Positions 32,539-43,766 of a stretch of DNA of 64,000 nucleotides are shown here, one piece after another; the stretch's first letter is position 1, and the number at the start of each line of letters is the position of its first letter. Source of the stretch: Achaetomium macrosporum (lineage: Eukaryota > Ascomycota > Sordariomycetes > Sordariales > Chaetomiaceae); contig MU860008.1 of assembly GCA_033296875.1 (NCBI GenBank), forward strand, positions 124,001-188,000, given 5' to 3'. The notes beneath the pieces were generated by a model that saw nothing but the letters and a program-made list of their open reading frames with translations, was not told where the DNA came from and searched no databases. Position numbers and translations under genes: made by a program.

Positions 32539-35500
32539 TCATGAGAAAGTAAACCCATCCACCGTGAACCACACATATACGTTCGAGACGGAACCCATTC
32601 CCCGTCCGCTTGCCCCTCTCAGTGACAAAACACCAGTCGCCTGCCGCCGTCGCTGCGCGTCAGCTAGGCTCTCCTTTTGCTCTGGGAGGAGGAGACTCCG
32701 CTTTTGCTCGATGGTCGTCGTCATTAGCTTGTATTCTTCTTGTTCGTTGGTTTTGGTTTTGCTTTTTATTTCGTCTTCTGTGTATCCGGATCCAGGTCCT
32801 GGTCGGAGTCCGGGGCTCCCGGCTTGGTGGTGGGCTGAGGAACCAGAGCTGGGGCCGGACATCATCATCATGCTGGATGAGTGCCGCCTGAGTACCTCTC
32901 GGGAGGGGTAGGAACGAAGAAGATCGGCGGCGACGCTGTTGCGGAAGCTGGCGAGTTGGGCTTGGCGGACGGATTCCGGCGGGATGGTGCTATGGCGGGC
33001 GGGTTGGTGAGAGTCGAAGGGGGTGAGCTCGGCTGTTGCTGAGGGGATTGTAGTCGTGGATTTGGTGGCGAGAGGGAGGTTGCCGCTGCTGCTCTGTCGG
33101 ATCATGGCGCGGCGCTGGGAGAGAGGGAGGCCATCTTGGTCAATGTCCATGTTCGTTGAGGGACGCTGTTGGTTGGGCAATTTGCCGAGGCTGCCGGCGT
33201 CAGAAGCGAGATGGCGGGCGGTGGGTGGTTCGGTGGGGATGTGGACTGCTGCGCTGCCGGAAGGGCGAGTGAAGATGGCGGAGGCGCGGGAACGGAGGAG
33301 CGTCTCGCGGATGCCAATTAGGGTCTGTGGCTTGGAGGAGGCATATGTGCCCGGGGCGGGAGACTGCGTTGTAAGGTTGGGAGCTGAGGTCGATGTCGAC
33401 AGCCGATGAGGACGGTGAGCCACGACACCGATGGGCTGTGCCGCTTGGGGCGTCTTTGTATCGCGCACTTCTGCAGTACTCCGAGCCTCGCCGTCCTTCT
33501 CGGCAATGGTATCCTCCAACACGACCGGACTCTGCCGTTTCAACAACATGGAGATGGAACGATATGAGGCGGGTCGATACCCGGGCTGTGAGTCTGAGAC
33601 TGGTCCAGCGAGCGGCAGGGAAACCGCCTCTGCGCCGGATAGTGATGTCCTCGATACGATCCGTGGTACATCGCGGGGTTAGTCTGGACTTGCGCTAGAT
33701 GCCCTTGGGGCGGCCGGAGGCGGAGACCCGTTCTCAGCTGTCTGCTGCAGCTCTACAATATCCAGATGTGCGGGCGCCTCGTCTGGGATATCCGCAGCGG
33801 TTTCCGAGAGTTCTAGAACATCTCGCTCTGGTGTGTCGGCAATGCTAAGGTGCTTCGCCCATTCGTTGGTTCGGTAGGTCAAGGCGATCACCGGGAGAGC
33901 AGGTGGGAGCGTGTCTTTCGTAAGGCATGCGGTCACAGTTCGAGACGATGCTCCCGATTCTGTGCCCTTGGTGAACAGACCTCCCAGACCATTAAGAGAT
34001 TGTTTGTTGTCCTCCACGGAGCCCTTGCCCTCGGTAGGCTGGAGAGTAACTGATGGCTCTGGCCCAGTAATTGTCGGCCGACGCGGGCCTTCGAGTGCCA
34101 GCGACTCTGTCCTATTGCCGCCAACCCTGTTCGATCCGTCTGGCTCGTCGGGTTCCGACTCAGCCTCGTGTTGCCGCTCCCTCTCGACTTCGAGACTTCC
34201 ACTCGCACTGTCTGCGGGTGGCTGCGGTGACCCGTCAAACGGTGCGGTATCTGCATCCCCGCTGTTGCTCGCGTCATCCAAAGTCGCGACAATAGAGTCG
34301 CCGTCAGCTGATCCATCTTGCTGACGTCGAAGTGTGGGAATTGGAAAGGGTAGAGGGAAGACGGGCGGTCCAGAGCCAGACTGCGAGCGGTAGCTTGCTA
34401 TTGCGGCGGTCGACTTTGTGTGTGAGATGTTTCCTTCCTTCTCTCCTTCGGGCGTCTTATCTGCAGTGTCTTCCTCGGGGGTATCGTCTTCCACGACTCT
34501 GACCGTCACCCTGCCATCGCCGACATCTTTTGTTATGACTGTCTGCTCTGCGGGTGGCGTGTTCTCGGAGCCCTCATCCGCCACCTCTCCCTCCGGCGGC
34601 GACTCAACTGGCAACTGGGCTTCACTCGTCGACCTGGCCGATGTTTCCTTGCTTTGGTCCCCAGGACTCTCGCTCTCCATCTCACCGACAGCGCTGTCCG
34701 ATGATCCGGCATGGATGCTCCCGCCGTCCCCGTACATGCGCTCCCACTCGCGGCGCTCATGGTTGGTGGTCTCCTCCACTTGGCGCCCGATATTTTCCTC
34801 CTCGTCGTCCGCAGCGACCGGCTCTTCACCTCTTGGTCCCTCCTTAGCCTTATTGCGACGGTCCTCGATAAGGCGCCACGGCCTGAGTTGCGAGACAATC
34901 CCGGCGGCAAAGAGGAGAATAGTGACTGCGAGCTCCACTCGAGTGCCGCGGGTCAGCGGGTAGGTAACAGCGCCGTCAGGAAACAGATTGTCGTTCAGTG
35001 CCCAGATATAGGCCCAGAACTCCTTGAGCCCGGCGCGACTAAAACAGTCGATGCCGAGAACGGCCGCCGTGGCGCCAGAGAAGGAGATGCACGCCATCAG
35101 GCCATACCTTCGCGTCCAGCGGCTAAAGTATAGGCAGAATGCCGCCGAGGTGAAAGCGGCGATGAACACAACCTTTCCGCTGGTACCGGGGACGAGTCCG
35201 CCCGCGTGCAGGGTCAACAACCACATGCTCAGCGCGAAGCCGCCTAGAAGACAGCCCAGACACTCGGCTAGGTCTCGGAAGAGCACGCCCAGGCCCCCGA
35301 GTGCTGCTCCAGTGCAGACCGTGGCTACCACGAAGGCTCCCTGGACGGCATGGCTAACGGGCGGAGTCATGGGGTATAGTATTAAGACGGTGGTTCCGAG
35401 GCTGGCGAGGAAGGCGGTACTGAAGAAGGAGTGTACGCGCTCCGTCCTGATCCCGAAGAGTGCATGGGCAGTGCCTGTGCCGAGGAGAATGATGCCAGCC

Positions 35501-35927
35501 ACTGCCCATCCGGGGGTGATTTCGGGTTCAAGGGGGAGCTGCCCCTCGGGTAGTGCAGCCGTCCATTCTCAGTAGCTATTTTGAAGCAGCGTCCTTCTTC
35601 TCAAGGGGACATACCATTAAGCAATATGGTGCCGACATTGCTAGTTGGGGCGGGTAGCGAGATATTGCTTGAGGTAGGCCGAGAGCTTGATGGAAATCAT
35701 GGAATGACGGATAGACTCGCAGAGGTGACTTCAAGACTAGGTAATGGTATTGAGGTCGCCAGGGTGGAGGTTCTCTGCCCTATGCTTGCCGACGTCGGGC
35801 TCAGCGAAGTCGCAGAAGGGCTTATCTCTTGCCTTTTACTGTGCTGTAGCGCGATGACCGTTGGGAAGGTGGACAGAAGAAAGAGACAGAGTAGAACGAG
35901 TCTAAGAGGACGCCGGGGAAGCCTCAT
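32539..35927 (-). CDS. DUF4203 (TM7S3/TM198-like) membrane protein, with unresolved in-frame stops
   Basis: A signal peptide exon starts at 35927 (MRLPRRPLRLVLLCLFLLST). The membrane exon runs from 35567 (TAALPEGQLPLEPEITPGWA then VAGIILLGTGTAHALFGIR) through about seven helices to 33682. The open frame continues after a TAA at 33679-33681 as an Arg/Ser-rich tail (PGYRPASYRSISMLLKRQSP; LGIDCF lies in the core) to a stop at 32539. The order signal, Ser/Thr linker, seven helices, long cytosolic tail fits fungal DUF4203 proteins. Two stops interrupt it: TGA at 35697-35699 in the linker and the TAA. A donor at 35839 joined to the acceptor before 35567 would skip the first. A weak intron 33727-33650 would remove the second in frame. 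It may instead be a decaying gene. Function unknown. Confidence 0.62.
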
Positions 35928-38414
35928 AGTGGCAGCAGGTGTTCTCGAAGATATAGAAAAGAGCCACCTTCATTCGATTCCATGCTCAGCCAACGTAGTC
36001 CACAGCAAGCAATCGTATCGTGGTGAGGAGCAGGGGGACAATCCCGGGAAAAAAAGAATAACGGGACACATTCACCATGGAGCCGGGGACTGGCACCGGT
36101 TGGCTGGAAGAAGTGCCTTCCAGTTCAGTGTTGAGAGAGGCTCAGGACCACCAAAACTGTCTTAGTCCGTGTTGGAGATGTGGGCAATGAAAATCAAATA
36201 AATCGGAGACAGAGCAGTTAGATACCTCCACGGGAGAAAATGCAGTGAAAATGCCGTGGAGGAGCAAAAGAGCCCAATACGAAAGGCAAGGCCAGCCCGT
36301 ACGACATGACGACTACATGACGGGAAGCCATATAACGAACGCGCATGGGGACTAGCTAGGAGACCGCTGAACACTGGACAGTACAAAGCAAAGCAAGCGG
36401 CAGCCTCGGCCGCCGGAGTCCAGTCATGCTGATGTCAAAGTCCTCCAATCGTCTGCGCATGCCCACGGACATTGCTTCAGTGGACGGCAGCGTCCCCGCG
36501 GGAGATTCATGAACGGGTGACGAGGCCGACGACTCGACGTGGGATTCTGGGTTCCGCGTTGTATGGGTGAGCGTCGAAACTGGCGACAGGGGTTCGACTG
36601 GTCTGTCGCGCGCTGCACTCTGATTCACTGCTGCAAACGGGGTCCGAAATTGCAGCATTTTTCGTCCTCCCATCCAACTGCCTCGGCCGCATTGGGCTCT
36701 CCTCTGCTCTCCCCGCTTACGACAGAGGAGCGAGGAGTCCGAAGGAAACGAGATGGACTCGTAACACGGGCCTGCGATTGCATCTCGAAGTCTCCGGTGA
36801 GACAGACCTGGTGAGACAAGCCTGACGCAAGGCTAAATGAACGACTTCCGAACACGCGGAACACAATGGATCGGCCGTGGCGCGCTCGTAAACCGGCCCG
36901 CAATCTTAGTGAAGTGTCTCGGTAAGTGTGGTGTCATCTCGAAAAGCTAGGAATGTCCGCAGTAATCGCACATGGTGTCTGTCCTGTTATCAAGTTGAGA
37001 CGGTGTTCAAAAACCGCGATTGCCGAGCCCCTGCCCTCCACCATCGTCCCCACCGTCCACGGGTACCTGAATGTGTGGTGGGGCGCTGGCAATGCCAAGC
37101 TGCAGGATGCGACGGTGCCGATACCTATCATAAAGCATAGACACAACGTTGAATCCGCGACTGGCTTCTCTTCCCGTCGTTTATCGTCTCCAAGAAGATG
37201 TTTCAGGCCTCGCGCAGAAGCAAGCAGCAGCCAAGAACATTGACATATTCGCCCAACTCAATTTTCGAAATATTGGAAGCAGTAGAGGAAAGTGGAGACC
37301 TGGAATAAGGTTGAAGCTTGCAGCGGTAAGTGATGTCATCGCCGGATGGGTGGAGAGGATCCTGCTGGTGTGGACCGTATCCCGGTCCGGATCCACACCA
37401 TTCCGATACGTTCCCGATTCCGAGCACCGCTTACACCCCGATCAGGCCAGCTTCAACACGACTGTGTGCAGAGCTCTGACTGTGTCTAAAGGACTGATAT
37501 ATCGTGTTATCTAATGGGCTCTGAGGATCAGCTTGCCCTCTTCCTTATCAATTCGCTCAGCGGCAGTTCTAAACCGCCCTGGCGTTATGGAACAACCTCA
37601 TCGAATCCCAACTGCGCCTTGGATATATGAAAAGCAGGACCCGGGTGAATTTTGACATTGAAGGGACACGGACACGCTGAATGTGTAGTGATTCTCTGGG
37701 GGGATGACGGGGCCCTACCCTGAACACAGATCAAATGGGAGAGGAGATGGTCCCAGAAGGCGTTGTGAGCTTTGCTGCCTTACAACTAATGAGCCGGTGA
37801 CTAGTATGGTCAGTTTCCAATATAAGGTTGATATGGTACCATGAGGGGAGGGATCAGATAGACTGAGCCAAGTTGTGTGTCAGGGTCACCGGCAACTGCA
37901 CCCTACCACTGGCTGGCAGGCACTATATAGGCAACGAGATTGACTTCACTTCCCAACGGGCCGTGGTCGAGCGGCCACACCACTCGGTGCCCCGACGCTC
38001 CCACACCGTAGACCCTCTCCTGCCCGGAGGGTCTGGGTTCGATTCCGCCCCAGAACTGATTCGCCAGTTTTTCCACAAACTCGCCAATTCGACCGATCGA
38101 GGTAAAACCCCAAAAGGCAGGGGGATTTTCGTAGCCACCAACGTCCCTTGCAACAGATCCGACGGGGGCCTTGGTGGTGAGCTTTTTGGACTTTTGTGGA
38201 CCTCAATATTTTCAGGGTTTTGCCTTGTGCTTTGATCCGGCTCAGGATTGGGGTGACAGGCCCCCCTTCTCTTGCTACCATCCATAGAACTGCTGCAGAC
38301 AGGAACCATTGTGAAGAACGCTAATCTGATTGCAAAGCCATCAACCTTGGCCTGCGATCTACGGCTACGTTCAAACAAACAAAAACCATCGATGCATATG
38401 ACAATCCTCCTCTT
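35928..38414. other. Gene-free 2.5 kb with a Pol III-like unit
   Basis: Lies upstream of the DUF4203 start and downstream of the membrane-protein stop. No ORF has domain features. The notable content is the A-box/B-box/T-run arrangement at 37957-38072, listed separately. Confidence 0.5.
37957..38072 (+). ncRNA. Possible Pol III unit: tRNA-derived element or SINE head
   Basis: TGGTCGAGCGG at 37964-37974 matches an A box of the Ser/Leu tRNA type. GGTTCGATTCC at 38036-38046 is a perfect B box. A TTTTT terminator follows at 38068-38072, 22 bases after the B box. Between them an 8-bp hairpin (38010-38017 with 38027-38034) stands where a class II tRNA has its long variable arm. The 5' and 3' ends do not pair as an acceptor stem and the T-stem is mismatched, so this is not a working tRNA. 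It may be a decayed tRNA, a tRNA-derived SINE, or a small Pol III RNA. Confidence 0.4.
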
Positions 38415-39912
38415 TCACCGTCCCATCGACAGAGTCGACGAAGTCCCCGCGGTAATCCTTCGCTGCCTGCCATACTCCCCCGAACCATTCATCCCGGCCA
38501 TCTTGCTGCCGCCGCCCCGACCAAGAATCCGAGACACCGACAAGGCCACCAGTCCCCACATCTGCAAGGTCATCGACAGCGGAAGCGTGGCAATATACCA
38601 CGCGCCGGCAACTCCTCTCCCAATAAAGTTCCACAGGTTCGCATTGGCAGCCTTCGCGACGACCGACGTGAAGGCAACGGCATCATCCACGCGGCTCTCC
38701 AGCTCCCACAGCCGCTCCTCCATCTCGAGCTCCTGCATACTGGCCTTCTTCTCGTAGCGACGCACCGCACGGTTGAGCGCGTCGATCTGGGGCTGGATGG
38801 CGGCTCCGATGTCCCGGACCAGGCCCGCGCGGATCTGCTGCATCTTCTGCTGCTCCTTCTGCGGGTCGTTGCACTCGGATAGCAACCGCGCCTCCAACTC
38901 GTCGATCCGGCTGATTACGTCGTCCAACTGATCCGACGTTACGGTTGGTGCCTGATAGGGGTTGGCGTGCACGACCCGCTGCAGGTGCAGCGTGGCGTCC
39001 ATCGCGAGCTTCAGCAGGTGTAATACCGTGGGGATCTCGGCGGCTATGAGGAAGGCCCCGAGATTGAAGGAGGAGAGGATACTCCCGGCGGGGCTGCCTA
39101 GTGTCTTCCGGACATACCAGAGGAGGTAGGTGGTTGCGGCGGGGGCCAGGAAGCAAGACAGCAACGCCCAGCTCTCGTGGGATCGTAGTTTGGCGCGGGC
39201 GGCATCGACCTCGCGTGTCTCCATGCTCTTCTGCCTGCCCGTGCGGGACGGGCTTGTCGCCCTGGACGAGCCTAAGACGCTGGATGGCTTTGAGCTTGGT
39301 TCACTACGGATGTCGACTGCTTCGTCCAGCACTCGGACCTCCTGGGCGGAATGGTACCACTCCCTACACGCGTAAATGTCCGTCGCTTAAGGGGCCAGCA
39401 GTGGAAGAGTCCAACACTCACCATGGTGCCGTGACAGACCACTTCAGCAGGATCGCAGCAAGGATCAGCATAACCACATCGCTAAAGAAGGAAGCGCCGT
39501 TCTTGAAGATGAGACCACCAATTGGGGGCACGGAAGCGAGTATGATGGGGACCCAAGACTTCCACGTCGGCCGCCGAAACCGCACATCCGCGGCCTTTGC
39601 GGGATCTGTAATTTCCTGCCAGTCCCGAGTTACTTCGTCGAGGCTGTAGGCCGAGAACGTGGAACTGCGCCGGCGAGGGCGGCGCTTCTGCGGGATCGGC
39701 TCGGGGTCGGATTCGTCGATCGTGGACGGCTGACGAGCGGGGTCCTGGGGCATTATCTCGGAACTAGACTGACCGACGATGGACCGACGGCGGATGGGGT
39801 TGCTTTCACGCTGGGTAAACGTGATGCCATTACGGCTGCTCCGACGGAGCTTTACCGGAAGGTCGGGGGCGACGCCGGTCGACGCGGCGTCGCGGCTTGA
39901 AGACGGGTCCAT
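38415..39912 (-). CDS. Uncharacterised multi-span membrane protein with coiled coil
   Basis: Exons on the minus strand 39912-39422 and 39363-38415 give 479 residues; the intron joins TG|G in frame. Residues 1-110 are Ser/Arg-rich and polar. Predicted membrane segments: WVPIILASVPPIGGLIF and DVVMLILAAILLKWSV around 120-160, SWALLSCFLAPAATTYLLWY near 225, ILSSFNLGAFLIAAEIPTVL near 255, and GAWYIATLPLSMTLQMWGLV near 430. A helical charged region at about 300-390 (SDQLDDVISRIDELEARLLS) is a likely coiled coil. I recognise it only as a type conserved in filamentous fungi; no function is known to me. It ends Ser/Thr-rich. Confidence 0.8.
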
Positions 39913-40609
39913 GGCGTCGATACATTTAGGGTGCCTCTATTCCAGCTTCTCTTAAATCGGATCCTTTGCGATGCGCCGAGTAGGCTATGCGTTTGAACCA
40001 GAAGATGAGGTTGCGAGCAAGTGACGTAGTTCAAGTAAGCCAATATTTAAGGCCGGAGTGGTATTTGGCACGACTATCTCACTTCCTTTTTGCCTTGGGC
40101 GGGAACTCGCATTGGTGTGGCTGTTGCTGGTCATCCTGCTACATCCATGGCTGGTGTACTAGGGACAAGACGGGCAGTTAATCGCTGATTCGGCTGAAGC
40201 CTCGAAGCTTAAGTTGAAGTGCCCGTCATCGTAGCTTCCCCGCGTGGCGAGGGAATGACCAAGGCTGGTTGGCTGGATGCCCTTTCCGATCGGCAGTCTC
40301 CGTGCCAAGTCCGGTAACAATGTATTGGAGCTTCCAATCTGAGCTGTAGCGCTGCTGTGTAACTTGCAGGGGGCTGCAGTAATGACGTGTATCCTCGAGC
40401 AGGGAATGGCTAGAGGTACCTGGCTTCAGCCCGGAATTCACCTACGTTTCAGTCATGAATGCCCGAGTCAGACTGCTGCACGCCGCTGAATGCATTGATC
40501 CCTCGGCCATCTCGCTGACGAGTCAAAAAGGAAAGAACCAAAAAGCTCAGCATCCGTATGGACGGCGGAACTATAGCATAACTTTAGGAAAGGCTCGAAG
40601 AGCAAAAGT
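39913..40609. other. Intergenic, upstream of the membrane protein gene
   Basis: Should hold that gene's promoter. The Pol III terminator of the tRNA-Ala gene (AAAA at 40604-40607 on this strand) lies at its right end. No other gene is seen. Confidence 0.45.
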
Positions 40610-40699
40610 TGGATGCACCCGGGATCGAACCGGGGACCTTTCACAGAAGCGCATCTTGGTCAATGCGAAGCGAAAATCATACCACTAGACCATGCACCC
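40610..40699 (-). tRNA. tRNA-Ala(CGC), intron-containing
   Basis: Reads on the minus strand from 40699. The acceptor stem GGGTGCA/TGCATCC pairs fully with G3:U70, the alanine identity pair, and discriminator A. The anticodon stem is TTCGC/GTGAA, the loop starts TTCGCA, and the T-arm is CCCGG-TTCGATC-CCGGG. An 18-base intron sits one base after the anticodon, and its ATGCG is complementary to CGCAT around the anticodon, as tRNA splicing requires. Termination: TTTT at 40607-40604. The D-arm and anticodon stem (TGGTCTAGTGGTATGAT) look like a fungal tRNA-Pro body, so annotation software may hesitate; anticodon and G3:U70 favour Ala. Confidence 0.85.
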
Positions 40700-41173
40700 G
40701 CTGATGTGCAGCATGGGCCGGTTTTTACTTTATTAATACATGGTTGAGCCTCTCGAGGTATGTAACGCCGGCTGGCGCCAGACGGGAAAATAGTAGCTCG
40801 GACTCGGCACATGCAACCGTTCAAGACTCCGCCAATCTCGAGTCGCAGTTTCGCCATCCATCATCTCCAGGCTTCCACAGTCCCATCCCAATCAAGCTCG
40901 CACCTGCATACTGGCAAAAGTCTGGCAGCAGCTCTCCAATCCAATCATTGCATCTAACCCGCCAAGCATCTGCATTATCTTTGCCGAAGCCTATTTGAGC
41001 CTGCATCTTTCGATTGGACCCGTTCAAAGAGCCATTCGCATGCCAGGGTGATTTTAAGATTGCGCGACGGGGTGGAGAAGGGCATTGGTGCGGTCGACTA
41101 AGACTTCTCGCTTTAAGAAGAAGGGGCGGCATACCTCCACCATCTCGGAGGCCGTTTCGGCGGCCGCCGCTAG
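40700..41173. other. Region upstream of the supported ERF4 coding frame
   Basis: Contains stops in the ERF4 frame and must hold its promoter, its start codon and probably a first intron. An ATG at 40811 opens 46 codons but has no good donor in frame; the ATG at 41040 meets a TGA after three codons. I could not join either to the main exon. Confidence 0.45.
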
Positions 41174-42791
41174 CAGGTCGTCCCCACGGCTTCCACCACG
41201 GCAGCAGCGGCTCAACCCCGGTCCCCTGACAAAGCGCCTCCTTTCAATGCAGCGGCCGAAGCTGCATCGTCGTCTGCAGCACACCCGAGCCTGCCGTCGC
41301 CGTCGCAGCAAACTGTCAACCCTCCCACTCTCACGCCCGCTATAGCCGCTGTTACGCAGCCGTCGCACAGAAGCGGTCCAACACGAAGGGGCCTCGGCGG
41401 CGCCGCCCCGGACTCGTTCCCGCAATCGCCCTTCCGCACCCGCCGCGCCGCTGCGCAGCTTCCTCTGCGACGCCTCGATCCGTCGCGTCTTTGGAACCCC
41501 ACCAACTCGACTCCGAGGGATCTCGCACCGCCAGCAGCAGCCGGCAGGCCCCGGCGTCAGTCCACACCGCCGCCTCCACCCATCCCGCTATCCCGGCCTA
41601 CGCTCAACGTCACCGGTGACCCGTCCGAACCCATTGGCAGCGCTGCTGGCGACTACCCGCTTCTGACACTCCCGGAACAAGACCAAGTTCGCTCCCCGAT
41701 CTTTAACCGGGCTTCTCTCCACCTCGATCGCCACGCTGGAGCCGAGCAGCGCATCAGCCTGCCGCCCTCCGTTCGCCATTCATACGACGGGAAGCGCGCC
41801 GGTGCGACGCCCTCGCCAACCGAGGAAGTAGAAGCCGGCCCGTCCACCAATCGGCAGCCTGCCCATCTAGTGGTTCCTGAGCCTCGGAGACTCAGAAGCA
41901 GGGGACCGAGTTTCACGAGACTGCAGGGGTCCGTCGGGCTCAGCTTCAGGCCCCGATCGAGCCAGAAGGAGGACAAGGGAAAAGGCAAAGCAGTCATGGC
42001 GCCCCCCGAGGATGCCGGGGATACTTATGCCCCGGACCTGGAACGTGGGCCGGATGTCGTCAATCAGCGCCATTCCACGGCGTCCCAGATATCGGGCATT
42101 GGGTCTGCCATATCATCAAGCAACTCATCGATCATGGGAGATCCGGACCAGCCACCAGACAATGGAGATGAATGGGGTCCGCAACATCCCTGCTACCCGC
42201 ACCTGAACCCGCACGTTCCCGTGGATTCTCCCGAGTATACCACGACTCGAATCATCAGGGTCCGCCGGGATTGGCTGCTGGAAGGCGACCTCGCGCCAAC
42301 CTTCTCGAATCTCTATCCCGACATCTTGGACCCAGCAGGGGTGACGGAGCAGGAGTTCCGCCGCATCATCGACAAGCTGAATAGCGAGCTTGTTCCGATC
42401 TTCAGTCCGTACAACTGGAGGAACATCGTGGACAACGTGCTCGGTCTGGCAACTGGTTGGCTCTGGGACGACCTTGGCTTCACAGCCGCCAAGACACGCC
42501 TCCGAAATCTCGAGAAGTGGATTGAGCAGTGGAATGCCGAAATGGAGAAGACAGTCGGTTCTGAAGAGGGCGTCATTCCGCCGAAGATTGTGCCCCTGCG
42601 GCGGACTGGGTATATGACGGTATGTCTCGGGTCGGTTGAATGCTCATTGTTAGGCCTTTCGCTAACTGCTGCAGCTCGACATACAAATCCCCGACCCTGA
42701 GCTCGCCCCTGCTTCACCCACTACTCCGAGCGCGTCTCGTGACGGCCCGGCATCGTTACCGGCCGAGCCTCCCGCTGCTGTTACCGCATAA
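41174..42791 (+). CDS. erf4: Ras palmitoyltransferase subunit Erf4 (GOLGA7/Erf4 family), 5' end unresolved
   Basis: Partner of the DHHC enzyme Erf2 at the ER/Golgi, palmitoylating Ras-type proteins. The frame is open from 41174 to 42619, joined to 42675-42791, at least 520 residues. The family domain is at the end: TTRIIRVRRDWLLEGDLAPT, FSNLYPDILDPAGVTEQEFR, RIIDKLNSELVPIFSPYNWR and NIVDNVLGLATGWLWDDLGF, then LRNLEKWIEQWN. About 320 residues before it are Pro/Ser/Arg-rich and disordered. The first in-frame ATG is at 41995, but the frame reads as coding from 41174, just after a TAG at 41171-41173 that could be a splice acceptor. The first exon and start are not found. Domain identity is firm. 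Confidence 0.85.
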
Positions 42792-43347
42792 GGGTTCCTC
42801 GTCAGACTTCTTTTTGTGTTGTGTTCTTGCTCACTATACCCTCTAATCGGTCTGCCTGTATGACTGATGATATATCGTTCAAATTCATATACCCTGGCCT
42901 GTTGTCACACGCATATTTCAGGTTGAGCCCTCATTGCTGGTGCCTTCCAACTGGGACAGGAGATGTCCTTGCTTTTCATTGTATTCTTGGCACACGGGTT
43001 CACAAGGAGATAGAGACAGAGTTTGGAATACAAGCAGTGTGTATCCAGGAGTGCGGAGAGAACTACATAGTACCACTAGAGACAAGAGTTTCCCCCGTGC
43101 CTCTGCCGAGCCCGGGCGCATGCAGCATGCAGTGTACGAAAGCCATGCATCACATCACGCACGATCCCGTCCGGCCCACACCAACGGGCCGAGTGTCTCC
43201 ACAGCTAGCTCCGTCCAATCCACATTCCACAGCAATGGAACCCACCCTGCTTTGTCCTACCCCTGACTTTGACTCACACCATCATCGCCCGGACATGCCG
43301 ACTATGTTCCTTTCTGCCACCGCCAAAAGCACAGCAAGAAAAAGAAA
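42792..43347. other. Intergenic, ERF4 3' end to tRNA-iMet
   Basis: Should hold the ERF4 3' UTR. No other gene or RNA is visible. Confidence 0.45.
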
Positions 43348-43419
43348 AGCTGCGTGGCGCAGCGGAAGCGCGCCGGGCTCATAACCCGGAGGTCACTCGA
43401 TCGAAACGAGTCGCAGCTA
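43348..43419 (+). tRNA. Initiator tRNA-Met (CAT)
   Basis: The 72-base tRNA folds fully: AGCTGCG/CGCAGCT acceptor, anticodon arm CCGGG-CTCATAA-CCCGG, T-loop ATCGAAA. The first acceptor pair is A-U, the anticodon stem ends in three G-C pairs, and the T-loop begins with A in place of TTC; these are initiator hallmarks. There is no intron. T-runs at 43429-43432 and 43439-43444 terminate Pol III. Confidence 0.97.
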
Positions 43420-43469
43420 GGCTTGAACTTTTGTTCAGTTTTTTATTCTTGTTTTGTAGCCCCTTTCCT

Positions 43470-43766
43470 CCCTCCCAGCCCCAACCTATTATACGCTTTT
43501 CTTTTTTCCGCCTCGATTCTTCTCTGTTTCTCTATATTAGGGGTGCAAAACTATAAGAGTGTGGCTCTTCTTTTACTTCTCGACTTGCTACACTTTTGCT
43601 CGGCTTTTTCGTATTTTTACCCCTTTTCCCTTCGCCCCTCCCACCTCACCAACCTGTTATACGCTTTTCTTTTTCCAAGTCTATTCTTCTCGTTTTCTCT
43701 ATGTTAGGGGCGCGAAACTACACGAGTGTGATTCTTCTCGTATTTCTCCTCGACTTGCTGCACCCG
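43470..43766 (+). repeat. Diverged tandem direct repeat, two copies about 168-170 bases apart
   Basis: Copy 1 spans about 43470-43595 and copy 2 about 43638-43766. Both share CCTCCCA, CT(A/G)TTATACGCTTTTCTTT, CTCTAT(A/G)TTAGGGG, GAGTGTG and CGACTTGCT in the same order. Most substitutions in the aligned core are transitions. A fainter third match (TATTATACAGCTTTT, then TGTTATAC) lies near 43910-43940. The pyrimidine-rich, AU-rich tract starts just after the tRNA gene and may be a transposon remnant. Confidence 0.65.

Noticed and set aside
32539..33549. Separate 336-residue gene downstream of the DUF4203 core
   Set aside because: It is in the same frame as the DUF4203 exon and reads as that family's Ser/Arg-rich tail, so it is more likely the tail than an independent gene.
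35697..35699. Programmed readthrough of the TGA in the DUF4203 linker
   Set aside because: The following TTT does not form a known readthrough context; an unresolved intron or a mutation explains it more simply.
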